Source: Trichosporon coremiiforme (lineage: Eukaryota; Basidiomycota; Tremellomycetes; Trichosporonales; Trichosporonaceae). From it: 64,000 nucleotides of DNA. The notes under the pieces are model-generated. The model saw nothing but the letters and a program-made list of their open reading frames with translations. It did no database searches and had not been told where the DNA came from. The position numbers and the translations under genes are program-made. Positions 43,952 through 54,167 of this stretch are shown piece by piece (within the stretch, counting starts at the first letter, position 1; each line of letters begins with the position of its first letter). Location: contig BCJJ01000006.1 in assembly GCA_039545355.1 (NCBI GenBank), forward strand, positions 1,116,001 through 1,180,000. Reading direction: 5' to 3'.

Positions 43952-44665
43952 TTTCGATGATTGAAGGTTGAAGGTTAGGAGAAAGAGAGAACTGTGAACG
44001 AAGGGATCAGCGTCGCACAGCCAGCGGCCCACCGTACGGCAGTCTGCCTAGTGTGTCTGCACGTGGCATTGCCTCCGTTGAAACTCGAATATTCAGCTAG
44101 CAGTCTAAACCCTGAATCGGCGTTAGAAGCATCCAGGGGTAAGCTGCCCTTATCGCCGACATCTGCGCGGCCATGCATCCATTCCGTCCAAAAGTGCACC
44201 CCAACGGCCGTGTAAACAATGCGTTGCCACCCAGCTCTTCCTGCGCAAATGTGGGCTGGCCAGGTACACTGAGCCTTGCGCTCAGAACGTCAATGAAGCC
44301 TCCTCATCGTTCCCTCTCACCGCGCAGGCAGTAGCACTCTCCGTCCACAACAGAAAGTGCCTTCACCGCATCCTCCCCGTCGCAGACTGATACACCTTCC
44401 TGCACGCCGCTTCCTCAATGATGCATGTGTATCTAGGAAGGCACAAGCACATCTTATCAGCTGGCGAGATCGCCGTGTATGTCGCCTAGCGTGTGTGGAT
44501 GTCTCAGATAACGATCGGCTGTGCGCCCTTCTGTGGCGAACAACATCCTTCACCAGATGTATGACCATCTATGAGTTCACCACGGGCTCGACACCCAGGC
44601 GCACTTCGTACCACCCCAGCTAGACTTTCGGCCGGAGGTTTTCCCGGACGAAAGCGATGAGGTAG
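43952..44665. other. Intergenic upstream of RPS23
   Basis: This is the promoter side of RPS23. A protein-like stretch with no start (LDTQAHFVPPQLDF) occurs near 44589-44660 and may belong to the relic to its right. Nothing else was seen. Confidence 0.4.
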
Positions 44666-45789
44666 ATACTGGAAACGTATCTGCTGAGCGCGTCCTCCGG
44701 CTACTTCGGTGGGGTAGAGCAGGCTCGCGCTGATCTGAACGTGTTCAAGCCCCTTTATCTTGATACTCTTGACGCAAAGCAAGTGGCGGCGCTGTATTTG
44801 GGCGTCACCTTCAGGTTTGACGTCACGATCGACGTCTTCGTCGGCCTGCTGAAGGACGCCAACAAGATGCCGGATACGCACACTGTCCCTGCAACGTATT
44901 TCAAGATCCCGGGTGCCGACGGCACGGTGAGGAAGGTTCTGGACACCACCCGCCGCGACGACGTGCGGATGCGAGCGGAGGCCGCCTTGGACTGCGTCAA
45001 CTTGAGAGCCGAGGTCGAGCCGTACGTGACCGCCCCCTTCAAAGACGGCCACCCGTTCCAGCCATACTCTATGGAGGCGCAGCCCTTCCAGATCGGACGA
45101 AGGGCTGGCGCCCGTCTGCAAGAAAGCAGCTGGAAGAACTCGTGCTTCATGATTCCCGAAGCCCGGCGCCGTATCGATCATGGTGGCTCGCCTGAACAGG
45201 GCAATCGAGTTCCCCGACTCGCTACTATGAAGTCTTCGACCACCAATGGCGCGATGATCTCGTCGACCGCCTCTGTAAACAAGTGAGTCCACCTGCCTGT
45301 CCCCTGTGCTCGCGGCCTCGCATGGAGACATACAACGTTACCGGCAATGTGTCCAATAAAACGTATCTCGAATTGAAAGTCAGCGCCGAGGCTGGTCGTG
45401 TTCTCAGAGGGGAACACCCGGGGTGGCAGCGGGTACGCGACATGGAGATCTTCCAGCTTATTACCGACACTCGGTTCCCATTTTCTCAAGGGTGGCGTAG
45501 TCAACGCCAGACAGACGCTCCAGACCGATATTGCCGTTAACAACACGCTGAATGAGATTGAGAATCCCATGGAACTGACAGACGAAGGCGCCGGAAACCA
45601 CGAGGACGACGAAGCCAGACTCGACGCCTTTGTCAAGCTCGCCGAAGTGGATAAAGTAGCTGGCACTAGGACCTTCATCACGCAGCCTGAATGCTCCAAA
45701 TTGAGGACCCTCTGAACCATGAGGGCGATGTTCAGGACGAACAGGACTCTCCGGAAAGCGATGCTGAGTCAGAGGCCAGTGATCTCTGA
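44666..45789 (+). pseudogene. Frame-broken coding relic or mis-modelled multi-exon gene, unknown family
   Basis: Several protein-like stretches lie in different plus-strand frames. Frame one is open from 44666 to 45286 without an early ATG (YLLSASSGYFGGVEQARADL, VFKPLYLDTLDAKQVAALYL, LLKDANKMPDTHTVPATYF). A second frame near 45230-45480 reads YYEVFDHQWRDDLVDRLCKQ, then ACPLCSRP and GEHPGWQRVRDMEIFQLIT. A third reads NEIENPMELTDEGAGN, and an acidic tail (DSPESDAESEASDL) ends at the TGA 45787-45789. Only one good donor (GTGAGTCC at about 45282) is visible, so a full spliced model could not be built. A pseudogene or transposon-gene remnant is the favoured reading. No family was recognised. Confidence 0.3.
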
Positions 45790-47199
45790 TCCGTTGCTGG
45801 TCGGCAACCATACTTCAAAGTCTAGCTCGACTATGAAGGTTGGCGCTATCCGCACTGCTGGCTCATCGCGATATTGATTCCCTGAAAAGCCATTGCCCGA
45901 CTTTACCAAACCCAAGATCGAACCGACTCTATTCGAACGCTCGCACATCGTTCTATTGCAATATACCGCCTGCTGTTACGTACATATGGGAGGCTCATCA
46001 AAACTCCTTCTCGCTTATTCATTCACCTCGCTAGATCCTCAAGCAGCCGTCGAACCGTTTGTTCATTTTTATTCATTCACACCCTCAGCTCGTCACTCAG
46101 ACCTTTGTCCGAGATTCTCTTCTTCCCATCTCTTTTGGCTGCAGGCGCTCCGTACGTTTCTGTCCTCCTTCCGTCAACGTCCTCCTCAGCGTCGGGGGCG
46201 ATGCCGGACGGCTGGAACACCTGGAACGAGCTGGTAGAGGAGGACGGAAGTTTGAGCGTTGCGGGCCAGCGCCGTGATGTTGTTATACTAGAAGAGGTGC
46301 AGTTTGTTGAATCCGATGCTGATCTGAGGGCGCAGGGCTCCCCCACTACCTAGGCGTGTTGACCAGGGTGCATTGCAAACAATCTGAGACGGGGCATTGG
46401 TAAGAGCACATTGGAGGCGCAGGTCTTCCACAGCTAGGCTGGAGAGGCATGTGGAGGAGGGCGTCCTCGCCGACATCTCATGCTTCGGCTGGCCGCTTCG
46501 GTCATCGCAGTGACAGAGAACCAACAATCCGACTCCCTTTTCAACAGCATCGCCACGCACGAACATACTATGGACCACCTGACCCAGCTTGATCTGCGGA
46601 GAGCCGAATGCAATGTGCCACCATTCTTGCCATTCCTCATTGGCGGCATCGGTAATCCGTTGCCGGGCTGTGGTTTGGTCATGTTTTCGGTCATTTCGAG
46701 ATAATTTCGCCCGCCCGCTGGCCGTTGCCGAGTCATAAGGACCAACAACCTTCCACCGAGTTGGTTGGACAGGGGTCCGTTTGGGCATCAGTCCGGTATT
46801 GGAGATGGACGCCGACAGACCCGTTCCTGGTAGGTCGCCACCGCGCCGCCGGGAGGCGCCTTGATCCGCAGGCTGGGAAGACGATCGCGCGATCGGTGTC
46901 TCGGTCGACGACGATGTGGAGGGATGCCTCGTCTAGTGGGTCCCCCCACCCTCCACTCCCGGGTCGGCTGGAACGCATGGCGGCGGCTATTGGCTTCTAG
47001 GTCAGGCACGAGTGGAGGCCGCAATACACGCCGTGTTGAGCCGAACCCGCTACCGCTCCTGACGGTAGATAGCCGTGATTGCCCATCGCTTATGGGCGAC
47101 CTGTCCAGCATGTGGGCGGGGGTCCGCATGTGTCCTGTAGGCTGGATATAAACGTCTCCTTCAAGCATCCTCTCTCCCCGCATCCTACAGCAGCCCACC
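45790..47199. other. Intergenic, 1.4 kb, with TATA box of the GGT gene
   Basis: A minus-strand frame of 166 codons (46288-46788) and a short plus-strand frame near 46200 exist, but neither has family features. The right end is the promoter of the gamma-glutamyltranspeptidase-like gene. Confidence 0.4.
47147..47152 (+). promoter_or_regulatory. TATA box
   Basis: TATAAA lies 48 bases upstream of the start codon of the gamma-glutamyltranspeptidase-like gene, within GGATATAAACG. A very short leader is implied. Confidence 0.5.
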
Positions 47200-49037
47200 A
47201 TGTCCATCGACCACAGCAAGTACCACCCCGCGCATGACCCGCGCTTCATGCACTTCCCGTCGCGCCGCTCGACCGTCTTTTCGACCAAGGGCATGGTCGC
47301 GTGCTCCCAGCCGCTCGGTACGCAACTCCTTGTGCTTTCTCGCTGACACCCAGCCGCGCAGGCAGGCCTCGAGATCCTGAACAAGGGTGGCAATGCCGCT
47401 GACGCGGCTGTCGCGACTGCGGCCGCTCTCAACGTCACCGAGCCGACCTGCACCGGCATTGGCGGTGATGTGTTCTGCCTCTTCTACGATGCCAAGAAGA
47501 AGACCGTCACTGGTGTCAATGGCTCCGGCCGCTCGCCCAAGGCGCTCACCCTCGAGCACCTCCGCAAGCAGGGCATCACTGGAACTACGATCCCGCTGAA
47601 CAATCTCAACTCCGTCACGTGCCCTGGCGCCGCGGCCGGATGGTGGAAGACGATTGAGACGTTCGGCTCTGGCCGCTTGACCATGCCGGAGATCCTCGCC
47701 CCCGCCATCCGCATGGCCAAGGAGGGCGTGCCGGAGCACGAGCTGAACGCGAACGCGTGGAAGCACCAGGAGAAGCTGGTCAAGAACGCGTCGCCGAGCT
47801 GGCAGGAGTGAGTTGGCGCCCACCGGCCGAACAAACCGGAGTTCCGAAGTTGATGTCCAGGATGATGATGTCTGATGGCCATGCCCCGCGCCCATCCAAC
47901 ATCATGGTGCACCCCGAGCTTGCCGCTACGTTCGAGGCTGTCGCCAAGGGTCCGGAGAACTTTTACGAGGGCCGGATCGCCGATGCAATCGTCGAACTCG
48001 TCCAGTCCGGCGGCGGCGTCATGACGCAGGCAGATCTGAAGAACACCACGGCCGAGGTCACCAAGCCGATCACCTACACCTACCGCAAGACTGAGACGGA
48101 CCCTGGAGTGACGCTGCACGAACACTGCCCCAACGGACAGGGCCTGTGTGCGCTGCTAGCCCTCGGCATCATTGAGAGCATCGAGGAGCTACACGGCATC
48201 GACATCCTCAAGCTCGACCACAACGGACCCGAGTACCTGCACATTCTGATTGAGGCGCTGCGCCTCGCCTTCGCAGACGTGCAGAAGTACGTGTGTGACC
48301 CTGATCACGTCGACGTCCCCGTCGACGGTCTCCTCTCCAAGCCTTACCTCATGAGCCGCGCCAAACTCTTCGACCCGACCAAGGCCAGCAATCCCGTGCA
48401 TGGCAAGCCGTTCGCAAGCACTGATACGGTCTACTTCACCGCCGCGGACAGCGAGGGCAATGCATGTTCTTTCATCGCCTCGAACTATGCGGGTTTCGGT
48501 ACCGGTGCCATCCCCGAAGGTTGCGGCTTCACTCTTCAGAACCGTGGAGCCGGTTTCTATCTCGAAGAAGGCCATGCAAACAACGTAGACGGGGGGAAGA
48601 GACCCCTGCACACAATTTTGCCGGCTTTGGCCACCCGCGGCGACGAGCTCGTCATGAGCTTCGGCGTGATGGGTGGATACATGCAGCCCCAGGGCCACGT
48701 TCAGGTCCTTCTCAACACTCTCCGCGGGTTTTCGCCACAAGCATCCCTCGATGCTCCCCGCTTCTGTATCTCTGCGGGTCTACCGGATGCAGGGACTAAG
48801 AATGCGGCACAGGCTGGCAACTTCAACGCGGAGATTTGGTTTGAGGATGGCATCGACCCCACGACGATCGACAAGTTGCGCGAGATGGGCCACCAGTGCG
48901 AGATCGCCGAGCACTTCAAGCGCGCCATTCTTGGCCGCGGCCAGGTCATCCGCAAGGTTATCGACCCCTCTGGCAGGACGGTCTGGGCGGGCGGCAGCGA
49001 CCCGCGTGCCGATGGATGCGCTGTCGGGCAGATCTAG
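47200..49037 (+). CDS. Gamma-glutamyltranspeptidase family protein, cytosolic YwrD-like type
   Basis: Three exons, join(47200..47317, 47354..47807, 47861..49037), 582 residues. The first acceptor was chosen after GACACCCAG, because this restores [20 protein letters not shown], the family N-terminal motif. The family is made as one chain that cuts itself before a Thr. Here the probable site is [20 protein letters not shown], closer to bacterial YwrD-like enzymes (DT-x-Y) than to the TTH of classical GGT. Further marks are [41 protein letters not shown] and [13 protein letters not shown]. No signal peptide or membrane anchor is present, unlike classical extracellular GGT. The substrate is not known. 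A TATA box lies just upstream. Confidence 0.88.
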
Positions 49038-49603
49038 ATGACAGGAGGTGAAGCCCTGAGCTCGTGTGGCGCGAGAATAGTTGATAGGAGAATAGTCTCC
49101 AGTTTCTCTGGGTTTAATGCACAGGATTGCGTCCTGGGACAAAGGCTACATACAGGCTACATGGGTGCATACGAGGTAGATTCCGAGAAGGTCATTGCAT
49201 GTGCGAACAGACTAGCGTGCAGCATGCTGTGTGCCGATCGCTGGGCGTTATCCAGCGCCTGGGCGAGCTGAATCCTTGTCTCCCACGCCTGTTCGATCTC
49301 CTGATCTCCGGGCCTTCACTTGCGCCCGCCTCCACACGCCTGCAGCTGTAGCGACGTTCCGCTCACCGAATCATGATCCGGGGACGCTCGTCTGTCGTGC
49401 GCTGTTTCCATCCTACGATGAGTTGCGGAATTACTCGACTTTCAACTTCATCCTGGGGCGACTTCAGGGCATTTAGTAAAAGTAAGCACCGCACCTAGCT
49501 CTGAAGACGAAGGAATGAGCCAGACGGGAAGCAAGAGGAGATAAATCCATTCTAGACACGCTCTCTTTCTGTGCGCCCCCAGCTCGGCGGATATCGCCCA
49601 TGA
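49038..49603. other. Intergenic downstream of GGT-like gene
   Basis: This is the 3' flank of the GGT-like gene. No gene was recognised. A GTAAGCACC donor-like site occurs at about 49481, ahead of the repeat array. Confidence 0.4.
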
Positions 49604-50358
49604 GCTGACCCCAGTCTTGGCTCGATGCTCAAGTATCCCGTTGTAGGTTCTGGCATGTTAAACGACGCACAGGCGACTCCTTCTGCCTTAAAGTCAGACC
49701 CTCTTCAGCTCGCAAATGAGACATTCATTAGCTGACCCCAATCTCCTTACAGCGGGCAGGCAATGCGGTTTTGGAAGCTCGAGGGTAAACGAAAACACAC
49801 TAGGCTGCGGAATTCTATCACAGTGTTAGCTCACCACCCCGTAGGTCCGCCTCAAGAGCTGACCCCAGTGTCTTCAGACAGTGAATTGATCCTTTGAGAA
49901 TTCCTAACTCCAACCCAGAGCCCAGCTCGTAGTGAGTCCCCCCTGCAAACTTGGTATCTGGACTGAATGTGCTGACCCCAGCCTCTTCACTCGCATCCTG
50001 AGTTCTCTGAACGGTTTTGTCTAACTACGCCCAAGAATGGCGCCATACCGAATCAAGTGAGTGAGTGACCTTGTACTGCTTGCTTTCATCCGAGGTCAGC
50101 TGGCCTTCAGGCGTGAGTATACTCTAGCTTCGACGACACGCCTTGCGTTAGCTGATCGCAGCGTCTCCCAAACTCGCAACTTGTGAGTTGCCCGCACGAT
50201 CGCAGTCATCAACTCTACTCTAAGACTCCGGTTGCCACACCTCATAGAAGTGAGTGGCCGCAGTGCAGTTTGCTGTACACCTCCCCAATCAGGGATGACC
50301 GCCAGGCGTGAGTATTGCTTAGCTTTCACTGCCTCGCGTTTGTGCCAGCTAATCGCAG
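49604..50358 (+). repeat. Degenerate array with regularly spaced splice-acceptor-like motifs
   Basis: GCTGACCCCAG or close variants begin at 49604, 49731, 49858 and 49971 (spacing 127, 127 and 113 bases), followed by GCTGATCGCAG at 50151 and GCTAATCGCAG at 50348. Between them are donor-like sequences, including GTGAGT at about 49932, 50057, 50113, 50183, 50250 and 50308. The last two units resemble each other over ~190 bases (for example CAGGCGTGAGTAT at about 50109 and 50304). No continuous protein could be read. It may be a decayed tandem repeat or a spliced non-coding transcript. Confidence 0.5.
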
Positions 50359-50452
50359 CCTCTCCGTAGTTCCACGCGCATGCACGTCTGGCCATGGTCC
50401 TTGCATATCGTACAACATCTACTGATCTAACAACCCAAGACACATGCACTGA

Positions 50453-53400
50453 TCATCGAACGCTAACCGTACGGCTAGCATTACTTCCCCCGCTGTTCGC
50501 CAGCGCGCGCTTCTCGGGCGCGACGCTGGCTGACCGCGTAGCAGTGCGTTCGACGATGGAGGTACCGTCGCGGAATCGTGCCTTGAAGAGCACGTTCGCG
50601 TTCGTGAACAGGCCCTCCTTGAGGGACACGACGATGAACTGCGATCCCTTGAAGCGGTTGCGGAAGAGCTGGCCGATGTGCTGCGTGTGCTGCAGGTCGA
50701 GGGCGGCGTCGATCTCGTCGAGAATATACATTGGCGCGGGCTTGAATTGGAGCAGGGACATGATGAGCGAGAGCGCGATAAGGGAACGCTGCCCGCCGGA
50801 CAGTTCCGTGAGACTTTGCTTCCACACACTGCCGAGACGGACCTTGACCTCAAGACCCTCGGTCAGGTCCTGGCCCTCTGGCGGCTGCAGCTTGGCAAAG
50901 TTACCGGGCAGGAGCTCCTCGAAGATCAGACCAAAGTCGCCGTTCACCTTTTCCCACGTCTTGAGCAGGGCGTCCCGCTTGTACCGGTCCAGCTCGGTGA
51001 TCGTCGCCTCGATCTTGGCCTTGTCTTTCAGGACCGTGGCCATCATCTTCTGCAGCGCAGCCTCCTTCTTCTCGACACTGTCGATCATGTTCATGACCTT
51101 GGTGTTGATCTTACGGCCCATGCCCTTGTGCTGCGCCTCGAGCTCGCGGCACTGCTCGCGCGCCTGCGACAGGTTGACACCGTGGAAATCGTACGGCGTG
51201 CCACGCTGCCCGAAGAACTGCTTCTCCTCGAGAATCCAGCTGAACTGCTTCTCGAGGTTGTCCTTGGCCGACTCAGACGCGGAACGCTCCTTGCTGATGA
51301 CACCCAGGTCGTGCTCGAGCTTCTTCAGGGCCAGCTCGCAGTCGACAATCTCCTGCTTCTTCGCCTTGAGGTCGCGCTCGAGGTCAGCGAGCTCGTTGTC
51401 GAACGCAACAAGGACGGCACGCTCAGCACGGAGCTTGTCCTCCATCGCCTTGTAGTCGGCCTGGTGCTTGGCGACGCGCGAGTGGAGCTTCTGCAGCTCA
51501 GCTTGGCTTTTCTTCAGCGCTTCCTGCGCCTCGGTGAGTTCCTCCTTGGCCGCCTCGATGTCGCCCTCGAGCTGCTGCACCTCAAGCTCGGCCGTCTGCA
51601 CCTCCTTCTGGCGCGACTTGACATCGGCAGTCTTCTTGCCGAGAGCCTTCTTGCGCGCGGCAATGTCCGCCTTGATCTCCTTCAGCTTGCTGTCCTTGTT
51701 GTTGCTAAAGTCGGCCATGTCCTGCTCCAGGCGCTTGCACTCGGCCTCGGCCTCCTTCTTCTTGGCCTTGGCAGACTCAACGACTGCCTTGAGCTCGGCG
51801 AGCGTCTTGCGCGCGGCCTCGACTTCGGCGATGATCTTGGTCGCGTTTGAGCCGCTGATCTGGTCCTCGAGAAGCTTGACCTCGTGCGCGCACAGGTCGA
51901 GCTGACGCTTGTCCTTGCGCCACTGGTCGATCTGCTTCTTGGCGCCGGCAAGCTCCTGGGACGCATTGGCAAGCACCTTCTTGTACTTGGCCATCTCGCG
52001 CTCGATCGCGCGAAGCTCCTGCACCTTGACAAGCAGTCCAGAGGAGGAGGGCGCGGCGCCACCGGAGAGCGTGCCGGACGGGTCATACACGTCTCCCTGG
52101 AGGGTGACAGAGCGCACGCCGATGTTACGGTTGAACGTGACGGCCTGCGCGGCCTCCTTATCCTTGGCGATGAAGACGTCGCCGAAGACATACGACATGG
52201 CGGCGCTGACCTCGTCATCGTAGCCGACCAAGTCGAGCGCGAGGTTGACTTTGCCTGGAGCGACCTTGTTGGCGGCGGCAATCTTCTCCGCTGACATGCG
52301 GAATGCGTTGATCTTGTTGAGGGGAATGATCGTGACGCGCTTGCGCAGCTTGCCATGGTTCAGCAGAGCCGAGCCAACCTTCTCATCCTCGACGACAACG
52401 TTGTAGAGCTTGCCACCGGCGCAGATTTCGAGTGCGGTTGAAGCGGCAAAGTTGGACTGGTTCAGGTCGATGAGTGTCGCAACGAGACCCTTGACCTGCG
52501 ACCGGTCGAAGCCGGCGTACGGGTCCGAGTAGGAAAAGTCAATAGCGGCGAGGCGAGACTTGATCGCGTCACGCTTCTCGCCGAGCTCCGAGACCTTCTG
52601 GCCCGCCTCGGCCTGGCGCTCGAGCAGCTCGCGCTCCTTCTCGTCGTCCCAACCGGCCGACTCGACACGCGCCTGCAGCTTCTCGGCCTCGGCGCGCTTG
52701 GCCGCGAGCTCCTTCAGGAGACCCTCACCCTCCTTCTCGGCCTTCTTCGCGCGCGGCTCCTTCTCCTTGATCTCCCGCTCGGCGTGTCCAATCTTGACCT
52801 TGGCCTGTTCGGCTTCGGTACCGGCGGCGGCCAGTCGAGCCTTGGCCTCGGCGAGCTGGCCCATGTAGCCACCGGCCTCCTCCTCGTTGTTCAGCGAGAG
52901 ACCCGTCAGCAGCGTCTGGAGCAGCTCTTCAGTCTTGGCGAGCTCGGCAGCGCCAGCGTCGTACGCCTCCTTCAGTTCAGCGAAAGAGGCGGCTTCGTCC
53001 TCGGCGGACTGTCTCTTCTTCCCGAGGGCGTCCTCGGCCTGGCGTCAGTTTCAATCCCGACCTTACAACTCACATCCTTGATAGCCTTCTGGGCGGTCTC
53101 GACGCGCTTCGTGTCCTCGGCGACAGTGCTCTCGTGCAGTTCGAGCTGAGCCTTGACCTTGACGAGCTCGCGCTCGAGCTCGTTGAAGGCGTCCGTCAGG
53201 GCCTGCATCTTGCCGCCCTTGGCCATCTCCTTGGTACGGCGCGCCTCGATTTCCTCGCGCTCCTTCTCCATGTCCTTGCACTCCTTGCCACCGCGCTCAA
53301 CGTCCTCCTTGACGCGGGCGATCTCAGCCCTCTTCTGCGCGATCGTGTCGGCGCTCTTGTCGAGGCGGTCAACAACGACCTGCCACTCATACGCCTTGAC

Positions 53401-54167
53401 GAGGCGCGTGAGGCGCTCAAGCTCGGTCGTCGCCTTCTGATACTCGAGGTAGGAGCGCTTCTCGGCACGCAGCTTCTCGAGCTTCGGATCGATCTCCTCG
53501 CGGAGCAGGCTCTCGATCTCCTCGACCTTCTTGTCCTTCTTCGCCATCGTCTTGACCGCCTTCTCCTTGCGCTCCTCGAACATGCGCGTTCCCGCGGCTT
53601 CCTCGACCATGCCGAGGATCTCTGCCGGCTTCATGTTGAGCACCTTGGTGATCTTGCCCTGCATGATCAGGAAGTTGGGATTGTTGATGTTGAGCTGGAC
53701 CGACTGGAACAGGTTCTGGATCGTCTGCAGTGTGCTCTTGTGTCCGTTCAGGAGGTACTTGGACACGTTGCCGACGGCGATCTGGCGGGTGACTGTGATC
53801 TGCGGTGTGTTCTCGAATCCGACAGGAGACTTGGAGCGGTCCTGGTTGTTGAACACGATCGTGACCGATGCCTTGGTGACACCCGCCTGACCACGCTTGT
53901 AGATGAGGTCCATCAGGTTGTTCGCGCGCACTGACTGCATGTTCGTGATTCCGAGCACGAAACAGATCGCATCGAGAATGTTTGACTTGCCGGATCCGTT
54001 GAGACCCGTGATGGCGTTGAACGACTCATCGAAGCCTGCCGTCAGCACAACAACCGTCGATCGACGCACCCGAAATCGTCGTTCGCACCGGGTACGACTT
54101 GAAGCCTGGGATCAGCTCTACGCTAAGGGCGAAGCTAACCGTCGAGGATGAGTTCCTCGATCCTCAT
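50453..54167 (-). CDS. SMC2: Condensin subunit SMC2
   Basis: Four exons, complement(join(50453..53038, 53074..54035, 54070..54105, 54140..54167)), 1203 residues. SMC2 pairs with SMC4 in condensin, which compacts mitotic chromosomes. Exons 1 and 2 are 28 and 36 bases; joining gives MRIEELILD-GFKSYPVRTTIS-GFDESFNAITG, the family N-terminus. The Walker A motif GLNGSGKSN is at residues 32-40. Smc2-specific sequence follows (VRANNLMDLIYKRGQAGVTK). Coiled coils flank a hinge (SQVKGLVATLIDLNQSNFAA; GDVYDPSGTLSGGA). The C-terminal head has the signature ELSGGQRSLIALSL and Walker B YILDEIDAALD. The three introns are 34-35 bases. The short end after the head (GGSNASRTVSVR) is not conserved. Confidence 0.96.

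Noticed and set aside
44504..45331. 275-codon minus-strand frame
   Set aside because: Composition is Arg/His/Val-rich with no family features, and the opposite strand carries more protein-like sequence.
46288..46788. 166-codon minus-strand frame in the gap before the GGT-like gene
   Set aside because: No family motif, signal peptide, membrane segment or splice support; it could not be told from a chance frame.
50678..51850. 390-codon open frame on the plus strand
   Set aside because: It is antisense to the SMC2 coiled coil; the Leu-rich composition comes from Glu/Lys codons read backwards.
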